64,000 nt of DNA from Rhodeus uyekii (GCA_037043235.1 JAWRVZ010000028.1:1043001-1107000), one strand, 5' to 3'. Positions 25,627-38,811 are shown, counted from the first letter of the stretch. Made by a program: numbers and translations. The notes: generated from the sequence alone by a model not told the origin.

Positions 25627-28600
25627 TCAAAGGACTCTGCGTGGGCTTGATGAAATGTCACATTTTTTATTTAAATCCTCAAGCTCAGATTTGTTGTGTG
25701 GATTTTCATCCCTGGAAGGTTTCTGTGTGAATGCACATGGCAGCTCAGTGTTAGGTGACCATATTGAGGTAAAACAAACAGTTTTGTGTTTAAAGGTCGG
25801 TAGATTCATTTGAATGACATGAAAATGGTCATATTTCTTTAGACTTTATTTTTATTGCAAATGTATCAATAAAATCCTTATATAACAATAGAAGAACTAA
25901 AAAGAACTTACCTTTTCTTTTTTTTCTTTCTTTCTTTTTCTCACAACAAAAATGGCAATGGCAATGGCAATAATGGCAATGGCTACTATAGTGGCTACTA
26001 TAATGACAATTAGGTTGACTGAACCTAAATGAAAAGAAATGAGTTAGAGTTAAATATCTTTGAAGTTCTAAGACCATGTTCAACATTTCTGGTATTTGTT
26101 TTATTTTTACGTAAACATCTTTAGAATTATTGATATACCTCTTGATGAAACTCTGGCTTGGGTAATGTATCTGTCCATGTCTATACTGTTGCTCTCACAT
26201 GTGTATGTCCCCAGTTGCTCTTTATTAAGATGAGAAAGTTTAACTGTTCCATTTTCTGGATGAAAGGTAATCTTGTCCCTCCACTGTTCAGAGATAATTT
26301 TCGTAGAGGTTTTACTGTCATATGTCATAATGGTGTTGGTAAAATTCAAGATGAGAGTGTAGTGGACGTCCTTAGGGATTGAACATTTGAAAATGTACTC
26401 ATCATTCTCTGGGATCTCTGAAACAGCTAAACATTGAACAAACATGTTTTAAATCCATGTTTAACAACAAAATTAACAGATAATAACAATTTCACACCAT
26501 TCATTTAAAATATATGATTTTTCTCTACACTACACAGAATTTTGACCATTCAAATGCTTCAGGATGAGAATTCTCCACCCCTTAAAGGCTATTGGATATT
26601 TAAAAAGGGACACAGCGGAGTTATTTCATCTTTGAATGAGACATCTGAAACAGAATGTTACATTCTGATATTACTGAAAACTTTATATAGGCTTTATTTT
26701 CAAATTGAGTGTTTTATCATCAGTCATTTCCTTCAATGGAACTCAGAGTACTGTAGTAGAAAAATAACCTACAATAGCACTCACTGAATTTTATATATTG
26801 TTACGTAACGAGGATATGGAACGTATCAGGACTCAAACTGAAACTGAACTTTAATATAAACTAAAACAAAAGACTTTAAATACAAACTCAAAGAAGCACA
26901 CCTGTGCAAAAAATAGAACTAAACGTAACTCAAAACAAGAATCATGGCCAGCGAACAGGAGACATCCACACACTTGACCATTAACAACCGAGAAAGACAA
27001 GGCAAACGCAAGAGAGTTTTATACAAAAAGGGAATGACAAAAACCTGGAAAGACTAACAATGAAAGTGTTTAACAAGACAGGTGCAGGAAGGGCACAAGA
27101 GGAAACACAGAAGGGACCTGGAAGTGAAACAACACCTGACATGACACACAGGAAGTGACAATTGACCTCACTGGCAGGAAGTGTAACATTGACCTCACAG
27201 GAAGTGCACAGATGACATGACAAACAGGACTAAGGGTAACATATGTACTATAACTCAAACTTTACGTTTACCTTGCTTTTCCAGAGTAGCTGTCCGTGTG
27301 TCTGTCCTGTCCGTATTGTTTATCGAGCAGGTGTATTTGTAGGTACTACTGTCGGTATCCATTTTAAGTTCACTTGTCAACATAAACAGTTTTTCTTCTG
27401 TTTGATGGAAAGTATTCACTGGTTCCTCTGCCGGGGGCTCTGAGGACCACGAGACATGTGGTTTTGGATAAACTCCACTGGTGGTGCAGGTGACGGTATC
27501 ATCTTTTGAAGTGATATCCACTGATTTAACTGGAGCTAAAAATATAGCAACACAGTATCATTTATTTCCTCTTTCCAGATAAGATCATATTGGTGGTGTA
27601 ATTTTAAAAGACTATTTTAAGTGTAGCTTATATGGTCTCATTTAGGCTGAAAGAAAAAGCTTTTTGACTAGGCTTTCTTTAAATTTCAGAAATTCTCACC
27701 TTCTACAGTCACAGACACATACTTCTCTTCGTTTGTTTTGTCGTTGGCAGTGTAACACTTGTATTTGCCTTCATCTAGGACTCTGATGTTTTTTAGCAAG
27801 AGTGATGCGCTTCCATTTTTGATTTCAGATTCCGGTAGCAGGGATGTTCTTCCCTTGTATTCCTCAGACTGAAAGTCCAATTGATCTTTATTGTAGTAGA
27901 ATGAATGCACTGGTTTTGTATCCATGTACCAGTGGATGATGTCAAGGTTGGTGGATGTGCAATTTAATAAACATTCCTCAGAGTAGATACAGGTGACATG
28001 GATGTCTGTGACAGAAAATTGCAGTGTCAAAAACAAAACACAAACATGGACATGATAAGACTACAGGTAAGAGTATTCAACCACAGTCATGTGTGTTGTA
28101 AGTCCTTTTATGTAAATAAAACCATGAACTAAAAAAAAGGCCACAGAGATCTGAGTTAAAATAGCCTTTGAGAAATGCCTTCAGGGTCAATAAAACGTGA
28201 TTTCAAAAATCCTGTAATCATTTACGGTGCTTTGTATCAAAGTTCAAAGCTGAGTAAGGCTATGATCTACTGAAAAGTTTACTTTCAGCTGAAAGTGGTT
28301 ACAATAGCCACAACATTAGTATAAATAAAAATATAATATGAATCTAATGTCTTAAGATTATTAAATCTGAGACCTATATCAATTATATTGATCCCTGTAA
28401 GAAAACCCCCCAAAAACAATCACCCAGTTCAGTTCATGACATTTTTTGATAAAAAGTTAAATACATATTTTTACAATTTAAGTTACGGTTAAATATTTAA
28501 TTGTAAATAAATTTGATCTTTGACAGAGGTGCTAATGTGACTATACAAGGTTGAGTTAGTGAGATGAGACACTTTTGAGGCTGTATTGAGAAATATATTA

Positions 28601-28655
28601 GTTTCTTACCTCCTAAAGTTAAAGGGAGAATGCACAGCAAGATCAGCAGCTTCAT
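25627..28655 (-). CDS. hhla2: HHLA2-like B7-family receptor, copy 1
   Basis: Six exons in transcript order: 28655-28610, 28005-27700, 27535-27272, 26426-26139, 26024-25912 and 25722-25627. All join in phase and give about 370 residues (human HHLA2 414). A signal peptide (MKLLILLCILPLTLG) is followed by three Ig domains, one per exon. The first V-type domain has IHWYMD..PVHSFYY and GRTSLL, then NGSASLLL and LDEGKYKCY, closely resembling human HHLA2. The second is C-type (VTCTTSGVYPKPHVSW). The third contains FKCS and LGTYTCES. The transmembrane exon is a run of Val/Ile/Ala followed by RKRKKEKKEK. The last exon (phase 0, stop TGA at 25627) is the least certain. HHLA2 is a cell-surface T-cell and NK co-regulator in mammals; the fish role is inferred. 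Confidence 0.88.
26800..27240 (+). repeat. Dispersed repeat family A, copy 1
   Basis: It lies in the intron between the second and third Ig exons of hhla2 copy 1. Shared phrases with 35.48-36.0 kb include CACACCTGTGCAAAA-like, CATCCACACAC, ACACAGAAGGGAC and GAAGTGAAACA, and the shared tail is AGGAAGTG repeats. The copies have the same strand. The class is not recognised. Confidence 0.6.
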
Positions 28656-30435
28656 AATCGCATAATATTAAACTATTTGTGTCACGAGTAGTCTGAGTAG
28701 ACTAGTTTTTTCTTTTGATTTCACATGATAAACAGGGTGAACAAGCTCCACAAAAACAATGGGAGGAGCTTGACATACAGCTCCACCTCACTTGATTAGA
28801 CAGTCAGACCAAGCCGTAATCTTACCATAACCCTATAGTTAAACATAACTCTACTCATCATTTCTGGAGAGGTGCAGCTGGAGATAATTTGGCTCTGCAG
28901 CACCACTTGATTAAATACCTGTACACATTATATCCTGTACACATTAAATAAACATTAAACTCACTATACATGTCATACTGTAACCATTTGATGATGGTGT
29001 AGTTACATTACATCACATTACAACACAATCAAATATCACAATCATGATTGTACTAATTCAAGATTTACTGCCTCCTACTGGCTTCTAGAGGCCCTAGCAT
29101 ACATTAGTTTACCTTCAAGGTAAACAGCACAATAAAATAATGGTGCCTGTCAAGGTAAAGAAATTGCAACTTTAAAACAACTTTTTTATGACTGAAAACA
29201 TCGCAGCATCTGAGATTTTAGGACAAGAGAAAACTTTTTATTGCAGATTAATAAAATATTATGATAAAGCTGTGAAGAGGTAGCCTTTCACATAAAGGTT
29301 TAAATGAATGGAAGGTGATATTTAAAGGTTCATCGCTGTAATTTTTAGCTCTCTATAACAGTTAAAAAACAAATCTGAATGCATTTTGGTTGGGCTTTGG
29401 CTCTGCATGACTAAGCAGATTAATATGGCTATTCTACTGCTCACAAAACATTACATTACATACCGTACTACAAGACTTTAAGTTCAGCCCAAAATGAAAT
29501 TGCTGTCACAATTTTCTCGTGTTGTTCCAAATTGAGCTGTAACCGTTTAGTTCAAATTTTCTGAAGAGACACAATCGCTTTATTTGATGAACAGATTCAA
29601 TTTAGCCTTTTATTTACATATAAACAATGATCAACAAACACAAACACATGAGAATATAAGCCTAAATTAAATCTGTTTAGTGTATAAAGTGAGTGTGTCT
29701 CTTCAGAAACTTTTTACTAAACCAATCAATTAATTATGTATTAGTTTTATCATCTCCTTATGAGCCTTTTGAAAAAAGTGGGAGGTTGCGTAGCTGTCAA
29801 TAAAGGGACAGAAATCGGTCAGATTCAATAAAAAATATCTTCATTTGTGTTCTGAAAAAGAACCAGAGTCTCACAGGTTTGGAACAACATGAGTGAGTAA
29901 TTAATTAATCAACCAACCCTTTAAAGATATAACCATTTTAGACGAAAATGACCTCAAGTTGACTAGCTAAAGACGTTACTGTAGCTCTACCCATTAATAG
30001 ACACAGTTCGTCTTTGAAAATAATTCCAGCAACGTTAAAATAAGCACAATGAAGTGACCGTTCATAATGCTTTACAATGAACTCTGTTAAAGAGCTACAT
30101 TTGGCAATTTATCTGTTCAGTAAAATACCTTGCTGACCTTCTGAGTAGTAAAAATGCCATGTCTACGTCACTTTTACAACATTTCAAATTTCTCTGCCAG
30201 TTTTGCTCATTTTGATTGTCGTTTTACTACAAGCTCTGTAATGTTCTCTTTTTGCCAGCAGACTCTCTTCTGTTCAGTGTTTATAAAGGTAGGGTAGGCA
30301 ATATTTTTTAAGAAACAGGTTTTGTTACTGGTTGAAGCTCTATTCGCATCCTGAGCAATCAATAACAGAAGTGGTCTAAATATGAAAACAAATTACATCT
30401 TAAAATAGGACATTTATAGTGTCACTTGGAGAAGT

Positions 30436-30640
30436 ATCACACTGTTCTGAAATTAACTGTGGTGTTCCACAGGGTTCACTGTTGGGACCAATTCTGTTTT
30501 CAATTTAAATGCTTCCTAATGGCTCTGTAATTGGCTGATATACTATTAATTTTCACTTTTATGCAGATGACCTACAGTTACATATATCTCTGAGCTCCAA
30601 GTCTGTAGTCTGGATGTCCTTCAGGCATGTTTAATAGGTA
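30436..30640 (+). mobile_element. LINE reverse transcriptase fragment
   Basis: A frame beginning near 30458 reads CGVPQGSLLGPILF and soon meets a stop. About 100 bases on, FYADDLQLHISL contains the YADD polymerase motif. The spacing between the two motifs is that of a non-LTR reverse transcriptase (L2/Rex-like), but shortened and broken. It is dead and isolated. Confidence 0.75.
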
Positions 30641-30753
30641 TAAAAAAGTAGATGGCCTCAAACTTTATGCAATTAAATTAGAATGCAATGATATGATGTA
30701 GGGCAGTAGCAGCTGCTGGAGTGGCAAAAAGATAATTTGTAGGTTATTCTGAT

Positions 30754-31260
30754 TTGACCTTGTTTTTCCCTTATGCTGTGTCTATGATTCTGCAAGAACG
30801 GAAAACTTCGAATTTATCTTGTGCACGTTGGTTGAGATATAACACTTTGTTGTTGGAAATGCCAAATGTTATTGTCAAACATTGCGCAATTCTCAATCCT
30901 GCCACCCTTTTTCCTATGGACGAGGATGGGCAGGAACATCACTGTTGCCAGACTGCCCTTGATCACACCCTGACCTGACCTGATAACTGTGAGAATGTGT
31001 TGTTTGTAGAAGGCTCTGCCTTCAGAGACAAAACAACAGGCCTGAATCACGCAGGCTATGCTGTGACTTCAAACTTTGACGTAATAACTTCAGGGCCATT
31101 GCCCTCGAACTACTCTGCTTAAGTAACTGAGCTTGTGGCTTTAACAGAAGCATGCAAATTAATGGCAGAGAAATGTGAGTATATACACAGACTGTCATTA
31201 TTCTTTTGGGGCGTTGTGGAAACACCGAACATTTTTGAAATTGCTTGGTCGGCCCATACT
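30754..31260 (+). mobile_element. Endogenous retrovirus pol remnant (connection and RNase H region)
   Basis: The plus-strand frames carry a sequence like the retroviral connection domain (NPATLFPMDEDG near 30895) followed by an RNase H-like stretch, with LPSNYSA near 31100 and YTDC near 31180. Breaks are plain. The first frame stops at 30976-30978, an in-frame TAA lies at 31120-31122, and the frame changes between about 31165 and 31180. No gag, env or paired long terminal repeats are visible nearby. It is an old, non-functional copy. Confidence 0.75.
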
Positions 31261-32401
31261 TCATGCTGCATTTGTGTCAAATTTGCTAGATGTTAATATG
31301 TTGCCTGCTTGCATTGCACACAATTGCAAAATACACATTTATTCATATATCTTTCATTTTGATCCATGATTGTTTTTGTAGCCTCCCCTTCTTTGTCACA
31401 CTCTGCAGGGCAACTCTGGATGTTTGTATGACTGCTGATCTTTTCTCATGAGAAAATAAAACTTTGCAAAGACCATTAGCATATTTGTCACTTATTCAGA
31501 ATTTATAAAAGATTTTGCCACCACACCAACCGACAGTCAATTCCATTGTTGTAAACTCTACTTTTTTTCTAAAATATAACTGTTTTGAATTTAAAAACAT
31601 TGTATTATTTAAGTGATTAATGTAATTGTCTGATATGAGAAGAAACATTTTCAACATATTAGGCACACAAATAAAAGTACACGTGTGCATTTATCAATGC
31701 AAATATTTACACAAAACTAAATTCTTATTGATTTAACTGTTGAATAAATCAGTATTGCCTTTGCTCTCCATTCGGGACAAAAACTGCATTTAATGTTGCT
31801 TTCGGGTGATATAGCAGCTGCCTAATATAAGAGAAAAACTGATGCCCTGATATCTTGAATTTTGAAAGTGAGGTGTTTTGCCCTGCATCAAATTCATCAA
31901 TCAACTGTATGAAATGTAATAATGTAGACCACAGTGTAAAATACGTAGAATACAATGTATCTCAATGTAAAAACAATGGTCTGGGGTGATGTAAGCGCGT
32001 TAAATGAGTTAATTAAATTATGGTAAAAAAAATTAAAAGTGTTAAAATTATTAAGGCGTTAAATTGACAGCCCTAATATATATCTATATATATTAATATA
32101 TAATACTTATAGAAATACATATAAATTATATATGTATATACATATAAATACATATAATACATATACATATAATACATATAAATTATACAGCATCAAGACA
32201 TTTCGTAAATTTTGTCATGCAGATATAGACAAAAATATATTTTCACTTGTGAGATTACCAAGGTCAACAGATAGCTTGCATGCCATTCAAAAAAAATTTG
32301 AGAGAGAGAAGCACAAATTTTAAATTAGAAAAAAGAAATGTAACGCTGGATTGTTTTTAATGCCATGATTATTGTTATGTGGACTTTTTCCTCGTGTATT
32401 C

Positions 32402-35400
32402 TCATGCAGGACTGTTGGCGATTTCTTCTGTTAAGCAGGTACCTTCAGATGGAGCTGTAAAGGATAGAGTGATCTGTGAATGTGATGCAATGAGGAGTAT
32501 ATTTATGACATAACTCTTACCACAAACTAACCTCTGGTTGGCATCTCTGCAGCCTCTACATAGGTTTGACCTGATTTTGAACACCCAACTGGTTTGGAGA
32601 AGATATAATTTTGGACAAATATTTGACATTTCAAATAAATATTTTGGAGATTCTATTAATCCATACCTTTACATTTTATGGTCCCTATGATTGCTGCAAA
32701 CACAGTGATTACAAAGCTTGTGATGACAGCAGCAGGAATCCACTGGGTGGAGATCTTGGACAGTCTTTCAGCTGTCACACAGAAACAACTTGTCATTAGT
32801 CAACAACAAGAAAATATGTTCTTAGTTGAACATAAATCTTAAATAAATGCATTTTCAATGCACGTTTTAATATGTTGGATAAACCAGTAAACATATTAAT
32901 TTAAAAAAATGAAAATGAAAACAATTAATTCTCTTTTTTTTAGACGTATCAGCTTCATAATAAACTAAGCATGGGTTGAATTTTATTATTTCACTGCTGT
33001 GGTTTGAACTTCTTAAAAAGAAAAACAGACGCGGAAACCTTATTTCCCCATTTTAATGTTTGAATAATTTGAATAATCATTGAATCATTGACATTCAAAT
33101 CATTGAATGCCATTTTATTTAAAGTGGTTCCTTTATTTTTAAGTTCCTTTTCATTCGATTTGTAATGTCTATTTACTGAAAATTAAACCTCCACTTCCTC
33201 ACTGACATCATCATGGTAATCTTTTTAATTTCATTATGAAAAGTTATAATTAACAAGCTGTAAGTGTAAGTGTCCAAGCTTGACCAGTGCATACTTATGA
33301 AAGTCAGATATACTCTAATTAAAAATATATTATTTAATCGCAACACGTTTTTTTAAGAAACAGAGGAGTGTAAATGGTGAGGTATAACAAGAGTGAGCCT
33401 TTAATTAAAGAGCAACAATTGCTATAAGTTATACTAGTCTTCATTAAATAATTAAATTCTCATTAAATAACTCTTCTTCAAATATTATAGTTCTTTCTTA
33501 GGCTGTTTACAGTAGCAAAGCAATTGTATATTAGAAGATTAATTTAGTCAAATGCTATTGTAAAGTTTTGAATGTGGCTTGATGAATCATAAATTCACAA
33601 CCTAATCTCTTAATGATGAATATGCAACTACTTTTACAATGTTACAATTTGAGATGCATTTGTATGATTTGGTTGTGTATGAAACCTCTCCCTTTCCATT
33701 AAACCATACACACCGTATTTTCCGCACTATAAGGCGCACCCAAAAATCCAGCCATGCGCCTTATAATCTGGTGCGCCTTATCTGTGGATTAAGTACGCCA
33801 ACAGACCCCTAATTGAGACTGCGCCTTATGGTGCGGAAAATACGGTCAACAATTAGATTGTACGAATTCAGACAAATTGACCACCATTTAGCAAAAAAAA
33901 GTAAAGCAGTTAGAGCAGTTACTTTGAGAGTCTGTTGGATTCAGAGAAAGTACTATATGGTTTACAAAGAAAAATGCGGTTATTTGTGAAATTTTATTAT
34001 TAAAATTAGAAATTTAGTGTGAGTTTATGAATGGCGGTTAACAGGGCATAACATGCTCTCACCTGTCAACGCTTGTATGATGTTGACCCTAGTACGGACC
34101 TCATGTTTGGTCTGGAGAGCAGAGAGGATGCATGTGTAGGTATCAGTGTGCTCCAGTGTCAGTGGGATGCGTAGCTGCAGTGAGCCGTCCCCACCTTGAG
34201 CCCTGGGCGTCACCAGCCGCACCTTCTCCTTCCAAAAGCTGGAGCTCAGCTGTGTGAGGCTGTCATAGGTGTAGATGGTTGAGGACTCATTTCCCTTGGC
34301 GAAGGACCATGTCAGTGTGAAATTCTGCAGGTTCCACGGGGCCACGCAGGGGATGTCGAAGTCCTGACCTTCGACACTAAACATTTCTGTTCAATTGAAA
34401 ATTGGTTAAAATACTAAAGGCTAGTAAAGGTTGGAGAAATATTGTGGTACTCTATGCTCTCTTCTCTGCTTGTAATTGTTTGGCCGGTGATGCAATGTCA
34501 TGTAATAACAATGATGATGAAATGTAATGTAACACGTCCAGACATTTATAAATGTACTCGATGGGATCAAACCTTTCTCCTGCAGGGATGTCCTCCATGT
34601 CTGAGACCTGTAGAATGATTGGATGAGGCAGATGTAGGTCAGATCTTTCTGCTTCCTGATCTTGGTCTCCACCGAGTACCGCCCTTGCTTGTCGGACGTT
34701 TTGCGTGTGAAGGGCAGGAGAGCGTCGGGCAGAACGGCTGGCTCTGTCAACAAGGTTACACGGGGAGCGGGGTAGACGTCTCGGGTGGAGCATATGACTT
34801 CCTCGAAACCACTGAGACGTGTTGTCTCTAGGCTCACTGAGTGGATAGGGGCTGGAATGACATTGTTATTTGTTGTTTTGTTATGGTGTCATATGATTCC
34901 TGCAGCATAAATGAGGAATTAGGAACATTTCAATATTACTGTTTTTTTTTTCTGATTAGCTTTTTTTAATGCACAGACCACCTGTTGTCTAATACGGTAT
35001 ATGTATAATCCTTTTGGTGTAGAAATGTAGTTGTAGTACATTTAATAGTTTTACCCTGGTTGGCCATTTTGCTGGACACTTGTATTTGTAAATGTCACAA
35101 TGTTCTGTTTTCTTATTATAATGAGGGTGCATGTCACGTGTAGATGAACAAGCTTAAATCAAAGATTTTTATAGAGTCTTTTAATAAGCACACGCAGAAT
35201 TTTCAGAGTAAAAACTACACGTTAGCGTAAACAATCTTGGAAAAAGAAACGCAGAATATATAGAAGAATGATAAAATGGAGCAGGTGTGGGTAGTAACTA
35301 ACAAAAAAAGAGAACTAAGTAGAGAACACAGGGAAATGGGAAACGAGCAAACTAAACCAAAAAATGTAACATTCAGTATCCACGTTACAACTATGTTACG

Positions 35401-37678
35401 TTTAAAAATTCTACATAGGAAGTTAATAAAAATTACTACAATTTTTACAATTAAAATTAATAAATTATATCCCAGTGTTACGAATGAGGAACGTGTGCGA
35501 TGCGGAGAATACGACGAGGAGAAACGGGTTCCAACTTAAGCTCACTTTATTAATAAACAGAAAAAAAAGACTTTTAGATACAAAACAAAAACTGCACACT
35601 TGTGCAAAACCGGGAAAACTAGGATAACTTTGAGCAACGAAGAGAACCAGGAGACAGGAACAAGAAGGCAGCATCCACACACTGTAAATACTCGACAAGC
35701 CAGCATCACAATGACACCATCAACAACCGACCAAGACAAGGGAAACACAAGAGGATTTTATACACAAGGGAATGACGAACACCTGGGAGAACAAACAATG
35801 TAAGTGATGAAAAGATAGGTGAAGGGAGGGCGCAAGAGGATACACAGAAGGGACCCGGAAGTGAAACAGAACATGACACACCAGACAGGAAGTTACATAT
35901 GACACGACACAGGAAATGACAATTGACCTCACCAACAGGAAGTGTAACCATGAACCTTACAGACAGGAAGAGCACAATGACACACCATACATGACTCATG
36001 ATGATGTCACCCAGGGATGTCCAATTCAATTTATTTGTAAAGGATCAGTAGTTGTAACTTGAAAAAATGAAGGTTTTTATTGGTTAACTCTAACTCTATT
36101 GGTTAACGTGTTACTTAAAGCCTTTATGTATAATGAATAATTAATTCTGAAGGTTTTAATGCATTATAACTTTTCATAAACAATTATTTAAGTTTAAATA
36201 ACTGTAATCATATATAATATATTCTTTGTTACAAATGAAGTTGGTTGTTTGTCATGTGTTTTACTGCATTATACTTTCTAAAGGCATGACATAAGTATTC
36301 TGATGTATTATAACTGTGGTCACAATCATTCATGAGAACATACAGTGCATTATAAGGTGAATTACAATTTATAATGATGCATAAAAAGGCTTCAAGTAAA
36401 GTGTTAAGAAAATTTGGAAGTTTAATTTGGAAGTTTATTTAATGTTTATAACTAAAAAATCAAACAAATAAAAAATCTAAATTGTATTTGCAAATCTCAA
36501 ATATTTAATTTAACCTCTTACTTAATTTATAGAAGTTAAGTGACGGTAAAATAATTTTATAGATCATTTTATTTATGACTGCTAATCTCTTGAACATAAT
36601 CTTGTGATGGCTCACCTTCTACCTTGACTATGATGAATTTCTCACTGGTTTTTTGGCTGCTGGTGACAAGACACCTGTACTTCCCCCTGTCCTGTGGGCT
36701 GCTCTTCTGCATGTGAAGAGATGCATTACCAGAGGAAATCACTTCAGTGTACAGTGCCATCCTGCTGTTGTAGTGTTGATCTGGCTGATCTAACAGGCCT
36801 CTCGCCTGTTCATAACTGTGGATCAGAACATTCTGTCTGAACCAGTATATGCTCTCATCTCCAACTGCTTCAAAGACACATGGCAGAACACAATCTTCTG
36901 AGAACATGCAGATTACCTGGACATCTAGAGTTGTTATGAAGGAGAAAACGACAGGTTTTACATGCCTGAAACTCTAATCATTGTTAAAAAAGTGATTTTT
37001 CTCAAACCCAAAGTGATTTTTTTTATTATGAGGAAGTCAAGGTGTCAAATACATTATCTAATCTTCAGTCACTATGAAAGTTATAAGTAAATCAGTTTAT
37101 ATGGATCATGTACTTATCATATTCATGGGAGGGCACAATATGTTTTTGTTTTGAGTCAATCTGAGTAAATTTTGAGACCTACAAACTGACCTGAAAATAT
37201 GTAGGTCATAGTTCAAAAACAGGGCTGAAATGCTGGTTTCCCATATGACTGATAAACATCAGACAATTAATCAGACCAATGTTTTGGTTGTCAGACAGTT
37301 TCGTATGAAGTGCTTGGTTCGATTTTACGAAACGATTTTTACTGTTTTCTATCAGCCATTTAAATGTGGCCTTCACTAAATATCTCAAATGTAAGTCACA
37401 GGGATGAAAAATACTGTGCTATAAAAACGCTGTGCTCAATTTCTTTTAGCTCAGCACTTTGACTCTTGTAGTCTTATTTTAAAGCATGTAATGACTTCAT
37501 TGTGTGTCTGAGACGATGAATTGTTCAATTAAACCAGGGAATCCTATGAAAAATGTTCTAGAGGTGAAAGTGTTATATTAAGTCTGGTAGTTAAAGGAAT
37601 ATTACCTGGCGTTTTCCCAGTTGTATCAGCAATAACCCACACCAATATCAAACAAGCCCAAGAATATGCAGCTGCCAT
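32402..37678 (-). CDS. hhla2: HHLA2-like B7-family receptor, copy 2
   Basis: Seven exons in transcript order: 37678-37606, 36924-36616, 34851-34573, 34386-34063, 32771-32667, 32588-32532 and 32454-32402. They join in phase to give 399 residues. A signal peptide starts MAAAYSWACLILVWVIA. Ig domain 1 has SEDCVLPC and IYWFRQ, then DRGKYRCLV. Domain 2 has VICSTRDVYPAPRVTLL, a typical C1-type opening. Domain 3 has DIPCVAPWNLQNFTLTW and DTYTCIL. The transmembrane helix is IPAAVITSFVITVFAAIIG. The short tail contains TYVEAAEM and ends with TGA at 32402-32404. The exon plan matches copy 1 up to the membrane exon, so the genes are tandem duplicates, but introns and tails differ. Ligand or receptor role is by analogy with mammalian HHLA2. 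Confidence 0.88.
33713..33845. mobile_element. MITE with CCGTATTTTCCGCACTATAAGGCGCA ends
   Basis: A 133-bp near-palindrome: CCGTATTTTCCGCAC on the left is exactly inverted as GTGCGGAAAATACGG on the right. AAGGCGCA/TGCGCCTTAT blocks pair inside. It lies in the intron before the membrane exon of hhla2 copy 2. Confidence 0.85.
35478..36000 (+). repeat. Dispersed repeat family A, copy 2
   Basis: It is similar to 26800-27240 in word order (ACTGCACACTTGTGCAAAAC, CATCCACACAC, ACACAGAAGGGAC, GAAGTGAAACA, AGGAAGTG). It lies in the intron between Ig domains 1 and 2 of hhla2 copy 2, a different intron from the copy in the paralogue. Confidence 0.6.
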
Positions 37679-38811
37679 TGCTCTCTTTTATAAGGCTTGA
37701 ACTATAAGGGAAAAATAAATTAATGAATGCAGTCTTCATCTTATGCACAATATATAAACAATAAATCATTATTAACCCAATAACTACTGCTTTCTGAAAT
37801 ATGAGATGGAATGAAACTTTAAGAATAATTCAGAACGCTAGAATCAGTTCAGTTCAGTGTTTTGTCAGATATTTGAAGAGGCGTATAGGATGATTTTGAC
37901 GATATACTTTATTTCTATGACGTTGTGCATTTAGCTTCAGCTTAATCCTCATTTTGTTTTGTTTTCTTTTGTGTGAAATCTGTCGATAACATTATTTTGT
38001 AAGTAGAATCTTCCGGATCAGGTGCACTCTTGAGATTACTCATGATAACAGAGCATTTGAAGATAGAAATCTCATGGCATATACTTAAAATGTAAATTAA
38101 ATGTAACTAAACAACTCACACACCTATGCACACAAAGTATAGAAGTATAGGAGCACACAAAGCAATAAGATCAAATGATTTGCTTCACACAGAATTAAAC
38201 GGATTGTTATCTACTATAAAAAAGTATACAGAAACTGCCTGAAAATGATTCAGTCTCTCTGTGATTATTAGTTAATTAGAAAATTAATGAAACTGTTTTA
38301 GGCCCTCTAAGGATTTAACTGCAATTATGATTCAAAAGGCAGACTCACGTTTATGTGTGTGTGTGTGTTGACGGAAGCCTCCTCTCTGATGGTGAACTAT
38401 AGAGTCTGACTAGACGGACTTGTTTATTTTAAGAATACACACTTTCATAGGATTTCAGCATAGGTTGCCACTATAGGGCTGTTACATGAATGGGTGGAGT
38501 TTGCTCTTTTTTAATTGATGCAAAAAACACTTTTTGACTGAAAATATTGTATGTTCTAAAAACAATATACCTGTAAAAGGTGTAAACTCATTCATTTTTA
38601 TTTTCAGTAGAGGACATACCAAAATTCTTGGGTGGTAATTAAGCTTTCTTGGAGTTTAAAAATGTTAGGAAAGATTATGTGCGTTCTTTTTTATTTATAA
38701 TTTGTATTGGATTAGTTTATGCTTTCAAAATAGGCTTCAAAATCTAACATTTCATTAAAGTCAAACAGTTGAAAAAAATCGTATCACAAAACAAATGAAA
38801 TATATGTAATC

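Larger units (their letters stand above)
28656..32401. other. Spacer between the two hhla2-like genes
   Basis: This holds the likely promoter of copy 1 (just above 28655) and the 3' side of copy 2. Within it are a LINE fragment and a retroviral pol remnant, listed separately, and AT-rich microsatellite-like DNA at 32.08-32.19 kb. I see no intact gene. Confidence 0.5.

Noticed and set aside
25361..25813. 150-codon plus-strand frame
   Set aside because: It lies opposite the last exon of hhla2 copy 1 and has no family resemblance.
30754..31260. A working retroviral pol gene
   Set aside because: It has stops at 30976 and 31120 and a frame change near 31170. No other viral genes or terminal repeats are present.
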